A DNA stretch of 64,000 bases from NCBI RefSeq assembly GCF_009725235.1, contig NZ_WJFC01000010.1, positions 62,001 to 126,000 of the forward strand, read 5' to 3'. Positions 56,000-64,000 of this stretch are shown piece by piece; positions within the stretch are counted from its first letter, which is position 1; every line of letters begins with the position of its first letter. The translations under genes and the position numbers were made by a program. The notes beneath the pieces are model-generated. The model was not told where the DNA came from, searched no databases, and saw only the letters and a list, made by a program, of their open reading frames with translations. The DNA comes from Scytonema sp. UIC 10036 (lineage in GTDB: Bacteria; Cyanobacteriota; Cyanobacteriia; Cyanobacteriales; Nostocaceae).

Positions 56000-56404
56000 T
56001 CAAATCTCAGATGGTGCAGGTTCCCAAACTTCGCCATACTTTTCTCGTAGAGTCTGCCAAGCCTCTACCTGACCGGGTTCATATTCTCCTGGCTTACCCC
56101 ACTGCAAAAATAAACTTAAGGCTGGTTCCTGTTTTTCATCCAGAAAACGGATGGCATAAGTGGTAAAGTTACCTCTTTTTGCCTCTCCTGTTTCAAATTT
56201 TACTTGAGTAATTTTATCCATATTCAAGTGAAATTCAAAACCTTCGGTATGCATATTGGCGTATTTCCCTTTAGGTAATTCTGCATAAAACAGCTTTTCT
56301 ATCTTGCCCCGTGCTTCTAAGACAGCAGCACTACTGGTGACAATCAGACGCAGTGTACTCAAAGTCTCACAAGCTTCTAAAAATTCCTTTAATGTGGCTG
56401 TCAT
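56000..56404 (-). CDS. ChuX/HutX-like heme-binding family protein
   Basis: 134 residues: TLKEFLEACETLSTLRLIVTSSAAVLEARGKIEKLFYAELPKGKYANMHTEGFEFHLNMDKITQVKFETGEAKRG. This pattern is a conserved cyanobacterial protein that databases place in the ChuX/HutX heme-utilisation family, as I recall it. A role in heme handling is inferred from the family only. It lies downstream of phoH on the same strand, separated by a minisatellite hairpin. Confidence 0.6.
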   Translation of the reverse strand: MTATLKEFLEACETLSTLRLIVTSSAAVLEARGKIEKLFYAELPKGKYANMHTEGFEFHLNMDKITQVKFETGEAKRGNFTTYAIRFLDEKQEPALSLFLQWGKPGEYEPGQVEAWQTLREKYGEVWEPAPSEI

Positions 56405-56410
56405 AGTATT

Positions 56411-56482
56411 GGTTAGTGGTTGGTTGTTAGTGGTTAGTGGTTAATTAATAGCGACTAACTACTAACCACTAACCACTAACTA
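56411..56482. repeat. GGTTAGTGG / CCACTAACC minisatellite hairpin
   Basis: The whole gap between phoH and the ChuX-like gene is GGTTAGTGGTTGGTTGTTAG followed by the complementary CTAACTACTAACCACTAACC, able to fold as a stem. It is the same family as 48412-48585. Confidence 0.7.
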
Positions 56483-56486
56483 TTAT

Positions 56487-57446
56487 CTAATGATTATTTT
56501 CATGACGCTCGTAGGCGGCGACAATTTCCTGAACGAGCGGATGGCGCACCACGTCTTTTTGAGAGAATTTGCAAAAAGCAATGCCTTTTACATGTTCTAG
56601 AATACGTGTTGCTAGTGTTAAGCCAGATTGCTGGTTCGGGGGGAGATCCGTTTGTGTTATATCGCCTGTAACAACCATACGAGAATTGAAACCCAAACGA
56701 GTCAAAACCATTTTCATTTGAGATGGTGTTGTGTTTTGGGCTTCATCCACTATGACAAAAGCGTTGTTGAGTGTACGTCCCCGCATATAAGCTAGGGGAG
56801 CAACTTCAATAACACCTCTTTCCATTAAAGATGGAACTTTTTCTGGATCGATAAATTCATTTATAGCATCGTAAAGCGGGCGCAAATAAGGATTGACTTT
56901 TTGCTGCAAATCCCCTGGTAAAAAACCAAGTCTTTCACCTGCTTCTACAGCAGGACGAGTTAAGATGAGTTTTTCAAATTGATTGGCTAGGAGTGCTTGT
57001 ACAGCAACAACAACTGCTAGAAATGTCTTACCAGTTCCGGCAGGACCCGTACAAAAGATGAGGTCGCGCTCCTTAAGTGCTTGAATATACTGCCGTTGTC
57101 GCAAAGTCTTGGCTCGTACTTCTTCGCCTTTACGCGTCCTAGCAACAACATTTCGCTGCAAGTCTAGCAATTCATTCTCTCGATGGGTATCGAGGGCATG
57201 ACGGGCTGTTGATATATCTGTACTAGTAATATGATTACCCTGACTCCAAAGGTCTTCAAGCGATCGCACTAATCGACTCGCCAAGTCAATTTGCTTTTCT
57301 GTTCCAGAAATATAAAGTTCTTGCCCTCGCAGTACCAGGGATGCGCCTGTTTCTTTGGCAAGTGTTTTGAGATTGTTTTCTGCTTCTCCTGCAAGTGCGA
57401 TCGCACTTGGTATATTCGGTAGTTGAATTGTTAAGTTATTAGTCAT
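56487..57446 (-). CDS. phoH: PhoH-family ATPase/ribonuclease-associated protein
   Basis: 319 residues. The P-loop is FCTGPAGTGKTFLAVVVAVQALL, Walker B is NAFVIVDEAQNTTPSQMKM, and LTRLGFNSRMVVTGDITQTDLP is typical of PhoH/NTPases related to superfamily I helicases. A KH-like N-terminal part precedes the ATPase (GASLVLRGQELYISGTEKQIDLASRLV). It is thought to work in RNA processing or ribosome maturation, in line with nearby rpsU, rpsP, the KH protein and ffh. Confidence 0.93.
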   Translation of the reverse strand: MTNNLTIQLPNIPSAIALAGEAENNLKTLAKETGASLVLRGQELYISGTEKQIDLASRLVRSLEDLWSQGNHITSTDISTARHALDTHRENELLDLQRNVVARTRKGEEVRAKTLRQRQYIQALKERDLIFCTGPAGTGKTFLAVVVAVQALLANQFEKLILTRPAVEAGERLGFLPGDLQQKVNPYLRPLYDAINEFIDPEKVPSLMERGVIEVAPLAYMRGRTLNNAFVIVDEAQNTTPSQMKMVLTRLGFNSRMVVTGDITQTDLPPNQQSGLTLATRILEHVKGIAFCKFSQKDVVRHPLVQEIVAAYERHENNH

Positions 57447-57467
57447 TAGTCATCAATAGAGAGAAAG

Positions 57468-57495
57468 TAGAGACGCGAACAACCGCTTCTCTACT
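57468..57495. repeat. GTAGAGACGCG hairpin repeat
   Basis: GTAGAGACGCGAAC-AACCGCTTCTCTAC, upstream of phoH; third copy of the GAGAC/GTCTC hairpin family in this window (see 30254 and 44745). Confidence 0.55.
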
Positions 57496-57593
57496 TCGTT
57501 GAGGTTTGAATAACAACAGCTTTCAAACCTTAATTTTGACATCCATCAGTTATCGATCGCTCTGTAATACCCAGTAACTAATGGTCGTTTAGA

Positions 57594-57622
57594 TCCCCGA
57601 CTTCTTGGAGAAGTCGGGGATT
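57594..57622. terminator. 12-base perfect hairpin downstream of rpsU
   Basis: ATCCCCGACTTC and GAAGTCGGGGAT around TTGGA. It lies 49 bases past the rpsU stop codon, on the 3' side of that minus-strand gene. A T-run is present only in the plus direction, so it may be a repeat reused as a stem rather than a classical terminator. Confidence 0.5.
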
Positions 57623-57670
57623 TTGCAGCCCGGTCACCAGTCACTGGTCAAGTGGTCACTGCTTACTAAC

Positions 57671-57847
57671 TTAGTAGCGACCACCTTTACGTGCAACTTC
57701 TGCTTTGCGCTTCCGGCGCAAGCTTGGTTTTTCGTATCTTTCACGACGCTTGACTTCAGATAAGATCCCGGCTTTTTGAATTTTCTTTTTAAAACGCCTT
57801 AATGCTGAGTCAATGGACTCATTTTCACCCAAACGGACTTCAGCCAC
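57671..57847 (-). CDS. rpsU: 30S ribosomal protein S21
   Basis: 58 residues with a GTG start. On the minus strand AAGGAGGTG lies 10 bases before it. The translation, (M)[47 protein letters not shown] and a basic end KGGRY, is a full S21. It is easily missed because of its size and start codon. S21 binds the 30S platform near the anti-Shine-Dalgarno. Confidence 0.95.
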   Translation of the reverse strand: MAEVRLGENESIDSALRRFKKKIQKAGILSEVKRRERYEKPSLRRKRKAEVARKGGRY

Positions 57848-58173
57848 TCCCTAGTTTCACCTCCTTAGAGAGATTATCAGACCCTTGTATAACCCCCACC
57901 TACGGTTAGCGGTATTGTGCAAGATCCGTGATGGAAGATAATTACCTTCTCAATTCAAGAGAAGAATTTTTACAGCAATACGTGTTTTGCATTTATGACA
58001 AAAACACGGAGAATACGTCATACGATGAAGCATAAAGGATGAAGGGTAAGGGATAAAGCATAAAGGATGAATTTTGTGACTTTCACTTCATAATTCATAC
58101 TTCATACTTCATAATTCATACTTCATACTTCATACTTCATACTTTTCTTGACTTCCTCGCGCTTTACCTTAAC
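57848..58173. other. Gap with CATACTT tandem repeats
   Basis: 326 bases between rpsU and the KH gene. It contains AAAGGATGAAGGGTAAGGGATA-type repeats (58022-58075) and a run of CATACTTCATAATTCATACT units (about 58085-58145). No gene or RNA recognised; the rpsU ribosome site lies at its left edge. Confidence 0.6.
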
Positions 58174-58608
58174 CTATCGGAAGCGGGTTTTTACAATAGG
58201 TCTGGGTCCGTTTCCGCGTCTTTCTCTAGGTTTTGGCGGTGGCAATCGCTCTTCACCTTCATCTTCAAAAGACAAACCCTCTCGTCCGCCGGCGGTACTG
58301 CCGTAGATATCAAGGTAGACTGATTGTCCAGCTGCTTGAGCGGCTGCGGCAATCACCGTGCGAATTGCTTGAATATTTCGTCCACCCCGACCAAACACTT
58401 TTCCTTTATCTGTGCCATCAAAGGCAATGCGAATCCAAGCGCGCTTGTGCGTTTGAGTCAGTTCACAATCGACGCTTAAAGATTCGGGAGAATCCAAAAA
58501 TGGTTGCATGAGAAACCGTACCAGCCCAACGTAGTCTGGACTGGTCACTAGGGATTTCTGTGCAATCTTGTTATGATGTAGCTTTTGCACTGACCTGTTC
58601 AAAGACAT
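58174..58608 (-). CDS. KH-domain RNA-binding protein (KhpA-like)
   Basis: 144 residues from the ATG at 58608. The start is unsure: an in-frame GTG ([13 protein letters not shown]) closer to the conserved part is possible, and 58608 overlaps the rpsP gene by 38 bases. The KH core is [47 protein letters not shown], with the GRGG loop that contacts RNA. The C-terminal tail is Pro/Arg-rich ([15 protein letters not shown]). Pairing with rpsP is the usual order in bacteria. Confidence 0.85.
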   Translation of the reverse strand: MSLNRSVQKLHHNKIAQKSLVTSPDYVGLVRFLMQPFLDSPESLSVDCELTQTHKRAWIRIAFDGTDKGKVFGRGGRNIQAIRTVIAAAAQAAGQSVYLDIYGSTAGGREGLSFEDEGEERLPPPKPRERRGNGPRPIVKTRFR

Positions 58609-58831
58609 TGGCTTTTTGCAGGATGCGACGCACTGTATCTGTTGGTTGAGCACCTTGTTGTAGCCGCTTGACGATGCCGGGAACGTCCAATCTGACTTCA
58701 TCTGTTCTGGGGTTATAGAATCCCAGTTCTTCTAGGGGACGACCATCGCGGCGAGCGAGGCTTTGAATTGCGATTATGCGGTAACTCGCTTCCCGCTTTT
58801 TACCGTATCGCTTCAAGCGCAGTTTAATCAT
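58571..58831 (-). CDS. rpsP: 30S ribosomal protein S16
   Basis: 86 residues starting [22 protein letters not shown], with [43 protein letters not shown]. It is complete and typical. It is the first gene of a short leftward operon with the KH protein. Confidence 0.96.
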   Translation of the reverse strand: MIKLRLKRYGKKREASYRIIAIQSLARRDGRPLEELGFYNPRTDEVRLDVPGIVKRLQQGAQPTDTVRRILQKANVFEQVSAKATS

Positions 58832-58879
58832 GGTTTAGAAATCGTTCTCCTGTTTCTAGCAATCATCTAAAAGTCTCCG

Positions 58880-59312
58880 CAAGTGTGGAAACCGTGCGTC
58901 TTTAGACCACGGAGGAAACACGACACGGCAGAATTTATTCTGCGTCACCCATACCGCCTTGGAGGTACTTAATTCCGTGTAGTGTTGCAATCTACTTTCG
59001 TTCGGGCAGTTACGAACTGAAATTTTTCCCTCTGTACGCATACGGTTTTGCTCTAATGAGCCTCCCTTGCGGGGTAATGTGAGCCTTGACAATGTTATTG
59101 GTCGGTACTTTCCAAGAGACACTGACTTTAAACCCTTACGTCTGGTTAATCTCTCGGTTTCAGAGTCGCGGAACTGGCATCACGCATTCCGGAGTGAGAA
59201 CTTGAACTCTTACCAATAACATAGTGCGCGAAGCACCTAGTCGGGTAAGCAGGGCTTCAATCAGTGCAAGACGGGCTGAAGCCTCCGGTCTTTAGCCGGA
59301 GGTTGCTTACTT
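58880..59312. mobile_element. Structured noncoding element, IS200/IS605-like ends
   Basis: Most of the 666-base gap 58832-59497. Near the left end is a hairpin CCGTG-C-GTC-TTTA-GAC-CACGG (58892-58912). Near the right end is CCTCCGG-TCTTTAG-CCGGAGG (59282-59302). Both share the loop TCTTTAG. An 11-base inverted repeat ATGTTATTGGT / ACCAATAACAT (59092-59102, 59212-59222) lies inside. An 88-residue frame (58856-59122) on the minus strand has no protein-like character. The pattern of end hairpins recalls IS200/IS605 elements or their omega-RNA-bearing, transposase-less derivatives. It lies between rpsP and ffh. Confidence 0.45.
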
Positions 59313-59419
59313 TGTAGTTTATTCGTAGGCAAGAGGTATTGTACAGACCTCAACTGTAGGCACAAGGGTCTCCCAAAGATAGGGTGCTGAACGTTTCTTG
59401 CTAAAAAGCTAATATTAGC

Positions 59420-59500
59420 ACAAAATGGGTGCTAATTGCTAATTGCTAATGTCAATCTTCCATTAACCATTAGCCATTAACCATTAGCCATTAACCATTA
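59420..59500. repeat. GCTAATT and CCATTAA tandem repeats
   Basis: Three copies of GCTAATT, then about six copies of CCATTA(A/G), running into the stop codon of ffh. Confidence 0.7.
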
Positions 59501-60961
59501 AAGTGTTCCAAACCCTTTCTTCTTTTTGTCCTTTTTTGGTTTCTTTTTGGGGCTAGCAGCACCAGTGTAACCGCGCCAACCAGGGGCTGCTGGGCGGTTA
59601 CCTGCTGCATAGGGCTCGCCCATACCACCACCACCAAACATTCCTGGCATTCCTCCAGGGAATCGTCCTTGTCCCATCTGCTGCATGAGATTACGCATTT
59701 TCTGGAAGTCACCAACTAACTTACTCACATCGGTGTCTTTATAACCAGAACCTTTAGCAATGCGCTTGCGACGACTGGGAGAACTGGCTAACAAATCGGG
59801 ATCGCGACGCTCTTCTGCTGTCATGGAATTGATCATCGCTTCGCAACGCTTGAGCTGGGTTTCTCCCTGGCGGAGTTGGTCGTCGGAAATCTTGTTCATC
59901 CCAGGGATGAGTTTGAGAAAACCTCCCAGAGAACCCATATTTTTCAACAGGCGCATCTGCTTGAGAAAGTCGGTAAAATCAAACTTTGCTGACAGGATTT
60001 TCTCCTGCATCTTCTCAGCATCAGCAAGGTCAATTTCTTCTTGTGCTTTTTCTACTAAGGTGAGGACATCACCCATACCCAAGATGCGCGAAGCCATGCG
60101 ATCGGGATAGAACGGTTGGAGGGCTTCCACTTTTTCCCCAACACCTACAAACTTAATTGGTGAACCGGAAATTTGCCGCACCGAGAGCGCTGCCCCGCCA
60201 CGGCTATCACCATCCATCTTGGTTAAAATGGCACCAGTAATACCAATTTGCTGATGGAATGTACGGGTAAGATTTGCTGCTTCTTGTCCGGTCATGGCGT
60301 CCACAACCAACAGCGTTTCATGGGGCTGAACAACCTGTTTAATTCGGGCTAATTCTGCCATCATGTCTTCATCAATTTGCAAGCGACCGGCAGTATCAAT
60401 AATCACTGTGTCAACACCTTCTGCCTTGGCGCGTTCTACGCCCTGTCGCGCAATTTCTACCGGATCGGCATCAGTTCCAAGTTCAAAGACGGGTACTTCA
60501 ATTTGTTTACCTAATGTTACCAACTGGTCAATAGCAGCCGGACGGTAGATATCTGTTGCTACCATTAAGCAACTGCGCTCTAATTTCCGTAAATGTAACG
60601 CTAGCTTCGCGGTGGCAGTTGTTTTACCAGTACCCTGCAAACCTGCCATCAGAACAATTGTTGGAGCGCGATCGGCTTGGGCTAGAGGTACGTTTTCTTC
60701 TCCCATCACTTGTACTAGCTCATCATGAACAATTTTGATGAACTGTTGATCGGGTCGCACCCCAGCTATTACCTCAGCCCCCTGCGCCTTGGTTTCAACT
60801 TCGGTAATAAAATCTTTAACTACCTGGAGATTGACATCCGCTTCCAACAGGGCGCGACGTACTTCCTTCAAAGCCTCTTGGATGTTAGATTGGGTGATTT
60901 TGTCCTGACCCCGGAGTTTCTTCCAGGCAGCTTCTAAACGGTCAGCTAGTGCTTCAAACAT
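59498..60961 (-). CDS. ffh: Signal recognition particle protein Ffh
   Basis: 487 residues. The N domain is [19 protein letters not shown]. The G domain has [59 protein letters not shown] and [12 protein letters not shown]. The M domain is methionine-rich ([29 protein letters not shown], and [27 protein letters not shown]). It binds SRP RNA and signal sequences and targets membrane proteins. Confidence 0.97.
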   Translation of the reverse strand: MFEALADRLEAAWKKLRGQDKITQSNIQEALKEVRRALLEADVNLQVVKDFITEVETKAQGAEVIAGVRPDQQFIKIVHDELVQVMGEENVPLAQADRAPTIVLMAGLQGTGKTTATAKLALHLRKLERSCLMVATDIYRPAAIDQLVTLGKQIEVPVFELGTDADPVEIARQGVERAKAEGVDTVIIDTAGRLQIDEDMMAELARIKQVVQPHETLLVVDAMTGQEAANLTRTFHQQIGITGAILTKMDGDSRGGAALSVRQISGSPIKFVGVGEKVEALQPFYPDRMASRILGMGDVLTLVEKAQEEIDLADAEKMQEKILSAKFDFTDFLKQMRLLKNMGSLGGFLKLIPGMNKISDDQLRQGETQLKRCEAMINSMTAEERRDPDLLASSPSRRKRIAKGSGYKDTDVSKLVGDFQKMRNLMQQMGQGRFPGGMPGMFGGGGMGEPYAAGNRPAAPGWRGYTGAASPKKKPKKDKKKKGFGTL

Positions 60962-61724
60962 AATCAGTAGCTTAGGTAGTTATCCAGCAAAGTTTTAAGG
61001 CAATATATATTCAGCTTAGTTGTTTTTTACTCGGACTGTAGCAATGCGGGCATACACTCCTAAGGAAGTATAGAGAAATGCCTTTCTCAAAAGTATTACA
61101 GCAAATTTCAACTTGGTGAGGTACGAAAATTACCCCCCTCTGTCCCCCCGATGCTTTGGGGGGATGAAAGGGGGTGTACCTCATGAGACTGAGAAAGGCT
61201 ACAGTTTATACTTATATATTAAACTTATGAGAACTTTTGACCATTAAAATGAATTTTTAGCAAAAAAATAATAATATACGCCAAAATTCCATGGTTCGAG
61301 TTGCATCCCACTCATTTTAAGCCCTAAAATGAGTGAGGAGGTTAGGGAAGAGTAAAAATACATTTACTTATTGCTCTAAAAAAGTTCGTTGAAAGTGTTT
61401 GCTGGAGAAATAAATTCAATAATATAGTTACACATCATTGTAGTAAGATAGAACATTTAAGTATATCTACCAAGGTAGCAAATTAACCGGGTTAACAAAG
61501 ATTGGAAAAAGTTCGCGATCGCTCGGCTCTGATTAGAGAATTTCAGGTCGCTGATAAATCTTACTGAATCAATAGGAAACAAGTTGCTCCTATTGTGACA
61601 GAAAAGTGCGATCGCACTTGAGCGCAAAACATGATGAAAGGCTGCAAAAAGAAACCAGAGTTTATTATTCTACGATATTTAGTTAATTTTTTCTATAAAT
61701 TAAAAAAGGTGAGGGGAATTGAGC
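60962..61724. other. 763-base gap with a GC-rich hairpin
   Basis: No gene seen. It contains a TCCCCCC-GATGCTTT-GGGGGGA hairpin (61143-61164) inside an imperfect outer stem, the same kind as at 33798-33821, and one GCGATCGC HIP1 site near 61517. The region before 61725 is A/T-rich and should hold the promoter of the pentapeptide-repeat gene. Confidence 0.55.
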
Positions 61725-62885
61725 ATGGCTAATACCAATCGAGAACAGGCTAGTTCAGATAGAAAAGCTAAAGCTGGAACGAGCGTGTTAATCAAGCAAT
61801 TGATTTTATTTGGTTTTGGTTCTACAGTCATGCTAGTACTTACGCAAGGACATCCTTCAACATTTGTTGTGAGTGTATATTTATGCTTGTGTGTTTTATT
61901 TTTGATTAAGAGCAAGCAAAAGAAAGTTCCCCAAGCCTCTCAAGGAGTTTTGACAGTATGTCAAACTCAAGATTCGTATAATAAAGAGAGTACAGAACCA
62001 GAACTCGACAGCCAATTTAATTCTCTTCAAGAGATTTTAGCTTTAAAATCTCAAAGTCAAGAAGTGGCTCCTGTTAATTTAATTCTCGCTAGCTTAAGTA
62101 ATACTCAACTACCAGGTATTGACCTTGGTCGTGCTTACCTAAGCGGATCTAGCCTAAATGATGCCAATCTCAGTCAAGCCAACTTGTGTAATAGCAATCT
62201 CAGCGATGCTCAATTAAATGGTGCAAATCTCAGTGGTGCTAACTTTCAGAAAGCAAACCTCAGCAGTGTTCAGCTAGTCAATGCTAATCTCAGCAATGCT
62301 AACTTAAAGGAAGCTAATCTCAGCAACGCCAACCTCAGCAATGCTAACTTAAAGGAAGCAAATCTCAGTCACGCTAACCTCAGCAATGCTGGCTTGAAGG
62401 AAGCCAATCTCAGTCACGCTAACCTTACGGGTGTCTACTTTTGGAGTGGAAATCTTAGCAATGCCAAACTGTTGGGTGTAAACCTTAGTAAGGCTTATAT
62501 GAGCAGTACCAAGCTGAGGGGTGCAAACCTTCAAGGGGCAATTCTTCGGGATACCAATCTCAGTGAAGCTAAACTTAAGGAATCTATCCTTATTGGTTCG
62601 GATTTAAGGAACTCTAACCTCAGTAGTGCGAATTTGAAGAATGCCGACTTGAGGGACGCAAATTTAGAAGGGGCAAATTTAGAAGGGGCAAATTTAGAAG
62701 GGGCAAACCTTAGGGGAGCAAATTTACACGGTGCTAAACTAAGTTGTATCAAAATTAATCGCGCAACACAGTTGGAACCAGAATGGCGTATTCGTTGGGG
62801 ACTTGAGGCACAAGAGAGCGATCGCGAGATAGACTTGAGCTGGAACGGTTCTCAAGGTACTAACCTGCAAAGCGCCGATTTTTAA
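61725..62885 (+). CDS. Membrane-anchored pentapeptide-repeat protein
   Basis: 386 residues from the ATG at 61725 (GAGGGG upstream; an in-frame TTG at 61719 is an alternative). Two hydrophobic helices near the start (LIKQLILFGFGSTVMLVL and TFVVSVYLCLCVLFLI) are followed by a Gln/Glu-rich linker. About 40 pentapeptides of the A(N/D)LxN type follow (SNANLKEANLSNANLSNANL, LEGANLEGANLEGANLRGAN), forming a right-handed beta-helix. The tail, REIDLSWNGSQGTNLQSADF, contains a further partial repeat. Function unknown. The repeat DNA is recent and nearly identical in places, so expansion or contraction is likely. Confidence 0.88.
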   Translation: MANTNREQASSDRKAKAGTSVLIKQLILFGFGSTVMLVLTQGHPSTFVVSVYLCLCVLFLIKSKQKKVPQASQGVLTVCQTQDSYNKESTEPELDSQFNSLQEILALKSQSQEVAPVNLILASLSNTQLPGIDLGRAYLSGSSLNDANLSQANLCNSNLSDAQLNGANLSGANFQKANLSSVQLVNANLSNANLKEANLSNANLSNANLKEANLSHANLSNAGLKEANLSHANLTGVYFWSGNLSNAKLLGVNLSKAYMSSTKLRGANLQGAILRDTNLSEAKLKESILIGSDLRNSNLSSANLKNADLRDANLEGANLEGANLEGANLRGANLHGAKLSCIKINRATQLEPEWRIRWGLEAQESDREIDLSWNGSQGTNLQSADF

Positions 62886-63043
62886 GGAATTTCCAAGAAA
62901 TAAATTCTCTATCTTGTGGTACGAGTTTCCCCGCCCGTACTGTACAAGTGGCGGGCTGTGAGCACCGCACCACAAGAAATATTGGGAGACTTTTTTATTT
63001 GGAAGTCCCTAAGCAGTGACCAGCAATTGCCGAGCGCTTTTTC

Positions 63044-63259
63044 TTATTGCTCTGTTTGTTTTATCTTCTCTATCAAGAGTGCTTCTACCTCGCTCTTGGG
63101 GTCAGTAAGCTCAAAAGGATAGGGTTGATATGGTGCATTGGGATCGCGGCGGCTCATCAGCACTTCCAATGCTGCCCGAAAAGCTTCCTCATTATTCCTA
63201 TGCTGTGAAATATACTGTTTAAGTTCAGCATTGGTCATTTGTTCCAAGTTGTGTATCAT
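63044..63259 (-). CDS. DUF6887-like small protein
   Basis: 71 residues from the ATG at 63259, which overlaps the stop of the upstream gene as ATGA: IHNLEQMTNAELKQYISQHRNNEEAFRAALEVLMSRRDPNAPYQPYPF. Cyanobacterial family DUF6887, usually next to DUF6888. Function unknown; a toxin-antitoxin-like pair is possible from the size and overlap. Confidence 0.7.
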   Translation of the reverse strand: MIHNLEQMTNAELKQYISQHRNNEEAFRAALEVLMSRRDPNAPYQPYPFELTDPKSEVEALLIEKIKQTEQ

Positions 63260-63438
63260 AGCACGAAATCCCAATTTCCATCTTCTTGTATTATGATTGC
63301 AAGCTCATCAATTGTTCCAGCTTGAATATAGAGAGTTTTTAACTTCCGATCGTAGCGAAAAACCTGAATTGGCTGGTACAAATTGGAAAGTAATTGACAA
63401 AGAAAGATTGCCGTGTTTGATTGTTTTTGTGTTGGCAA
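63256..63438 (-). CDS. DUF6888-like small protein
   Basis: 60 residues with a TTG start preceded by GGAGGAG: PTQKQSNTAIFLCQLLSNLYQPIQVFRYDRKLKTLYIQAGTIDELAIIIQEDGNWDFVL. It is the first gene of a two-gene unit with the DUF6887 protein and overlaps it by 4 bases. The DUF pairing is from memory; no function is known. Confidence 0.7.
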   Translation of the reverse strand: MPTQKQSNTAIFLCQLLSNLYQPIQVFRYDRKLKTLYIQAGTIDELAIIIQEDGNWDFVL

Positions 63439-63679
63439 CTGAACACTCCTCCATTTTCACCAAATGTAGCGTAACAGAAGTTAATGGTCACTAAGTAAGT
63501 CGTTGACAATAATAGTTATCGTTTTCTAGTTGTGGTGCATGCGCTAAAGCGGTACTACGAGCCAAATACAGAGATGTTATTTTTCGTTACGTAGTTTAGT
63601 TTTTTCTTGCCGACTGACTTAGTCACCGCTCGCTGTATTATTTGCCAAAATATTAAAGGAACAGAGTTTTGAATTCAAA

Positions 63680-64000
63680 ATGTCTCTAAAACAAAAAACA
63701 AGAGTAGGTAGTATTTTGTCTTGCGATTGGCCGATCGCACAACTACCCGGACTAAGCCAAGAAGAACAATCTCAACTGGAGAATTGCGGTATTACCACCA
63801 CAGCCGCACTGGTCAAACACGGAAAGACTCTAGCAACTAAGTTAGCGCTAGCAAACAAATTACAAATTCACGTTCAGTATATTCATAAATGGGTGGCTTT
63901 AGCCGATTTAGCCCGCATTCCCAGTGTGGGGACACAATACTGCGGGTTATTACTACATGCTGGTGTAATCTCAGCAACACAGTTAGCTGCTACTCCCGTT
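63680..64000 (+). CDS. DUF4332-like helix-hairpin-helix protein (3' partial)
   Basis: The frame opens at the ATG at 63680 and is still open at the window edge (107 residues). Two helix-hairpin-helix-like segments are seen: IAQLPGLSQEEQSQLENCGITTTAALVKHG and LADLARIPSVGTQYCGLLLHAGVISATQLAATPV, the pattern of DUF4332 proteins. It contains a DNA-binding-type fold, but the role in cyanobacteria is unknown. Confidence 0.75.
   Translation, partial: MSLKQKTRVGSILSCDWPIAQLPGLSQEEQSQLENCGITTTAALVKHGKTLATKLALANKLQIHVQYIHKWVALADLARIPSVGTQYCGLLLHAGVISATQLAATPV

Noticed and set aside
58856..59122. 88-residue minus-strand protein
   Set aside because: Composition is not protein-like and the frame spans the structured element's hairpins.
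58880..59312. SRP RNA, tmRNA or RNase P RNA next to ffh
   Set aside because: I found neither the SRP GGAA tetraloop region nor tmRNA or RNase P conserved blocks; hairpin ends fit a mobile element better.

Overview
The window comes from a filamentous cyanobacterium, most likely of the Nostocales/heterocyst-forming type. The evidence is frequent HIP1 octamers (GCGATCGC), short tandem repeats of the STRR type between genes, Synechocystis/Nostoc-type housekeeping genes (phoH, rpsU, rpsP, ffh, a group 2 sigma factor, HhoA-like protease), and many cyanobacterium-specific families (DUF1802, DUF4388, DUF6174, DUF6816, DUF6887/6888, DUF4332). I cannot name the species.

Positions 1-24668 hold most of a lipopeptide biosynthetic cluster. 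A first NRPS, cut by the left window edge, has the layout FAAL-ACP-C-A(Ser)-PCP-C*-A and ends without a carrier domain. It is followed by a free-standing carrier protein, a SyrP/TauD-like 2-oxoglutarate oxygenase, a SAM methyltransferase and a second NRPS with the layout C-A-PCP-C-A-PCP-Cy-A(Cys)[Ox]-PCP. All read rightward with small gaps, like one operon. A reverse-strand type II thioesterase, a glycosyltransferase and an MFS exporter follow. The inferred product is an N-acylated peptide beginning with Ser, with two identical unassigned residues and a C-terminal thiazole from Cys, possibly hydroxylated, methylated and glycosylated. No release domain is present.

Positions 24673-28824 hold a compact three-gene leftward operon: a winged-helix-like protein, a P-loop ATPase, and a DUF1802 protein fused to a PD-(D/E)XK nuclease. 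It is a candidate defence or DNA-processing cassette. Positions 29000-35431 hold envelope and secreted hypothetical proteins (lipoprotein, Tyr/Asp-rich repeat protein, DUF6174 protein, basic secreted protein) and an OmpR-type two-component pair.

Positions 35561-39200 form a mobile-element zone: a solitary TnpB/Cas12-like RuvC protein without a zinc ribbon, divergent from a small ribbon-helix-helix-like regulator, with several palindromic sites between them, then a frameshifted DDE transposase remnant. Positions 39252-44425 hold an HtrA-type protease, a group 2 sigma factor, a small secreted Cys-motif protein, a cluster of broken inorganic-carbon genes (truncated SbtA-like permease, a carbonic anhydrase tail, a PxcA/CemA tail) and a peptidoglycan-binding protein.

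Positions 44803-51381 hold an isochorismatase-like hydrolase, an AraC regulator, an alpha/beta hydrolase, tRNA-Thr and tRNA-Tyr, an ABC exporter and a DUF6816 protein. Positions 52031-55777 hold a signalling cluster (DUF4388, Roadblock, protoglobin, MglA/CvnD-like GTPase, Roadblock) that resembles an actinobacterial conservon with a heme sensor. Positions 56000-60961 hold core genes on the minus strand (ChuX-like, phoH, rpsU, KH protein, rpsP, ffh), interrupted by a structured noncoding element. The right end holds a pentapeptide-repeat protein, an overlapping DUF6888/DUF6887 pair, and the start of a DUF4332 protein cut by the window edge.
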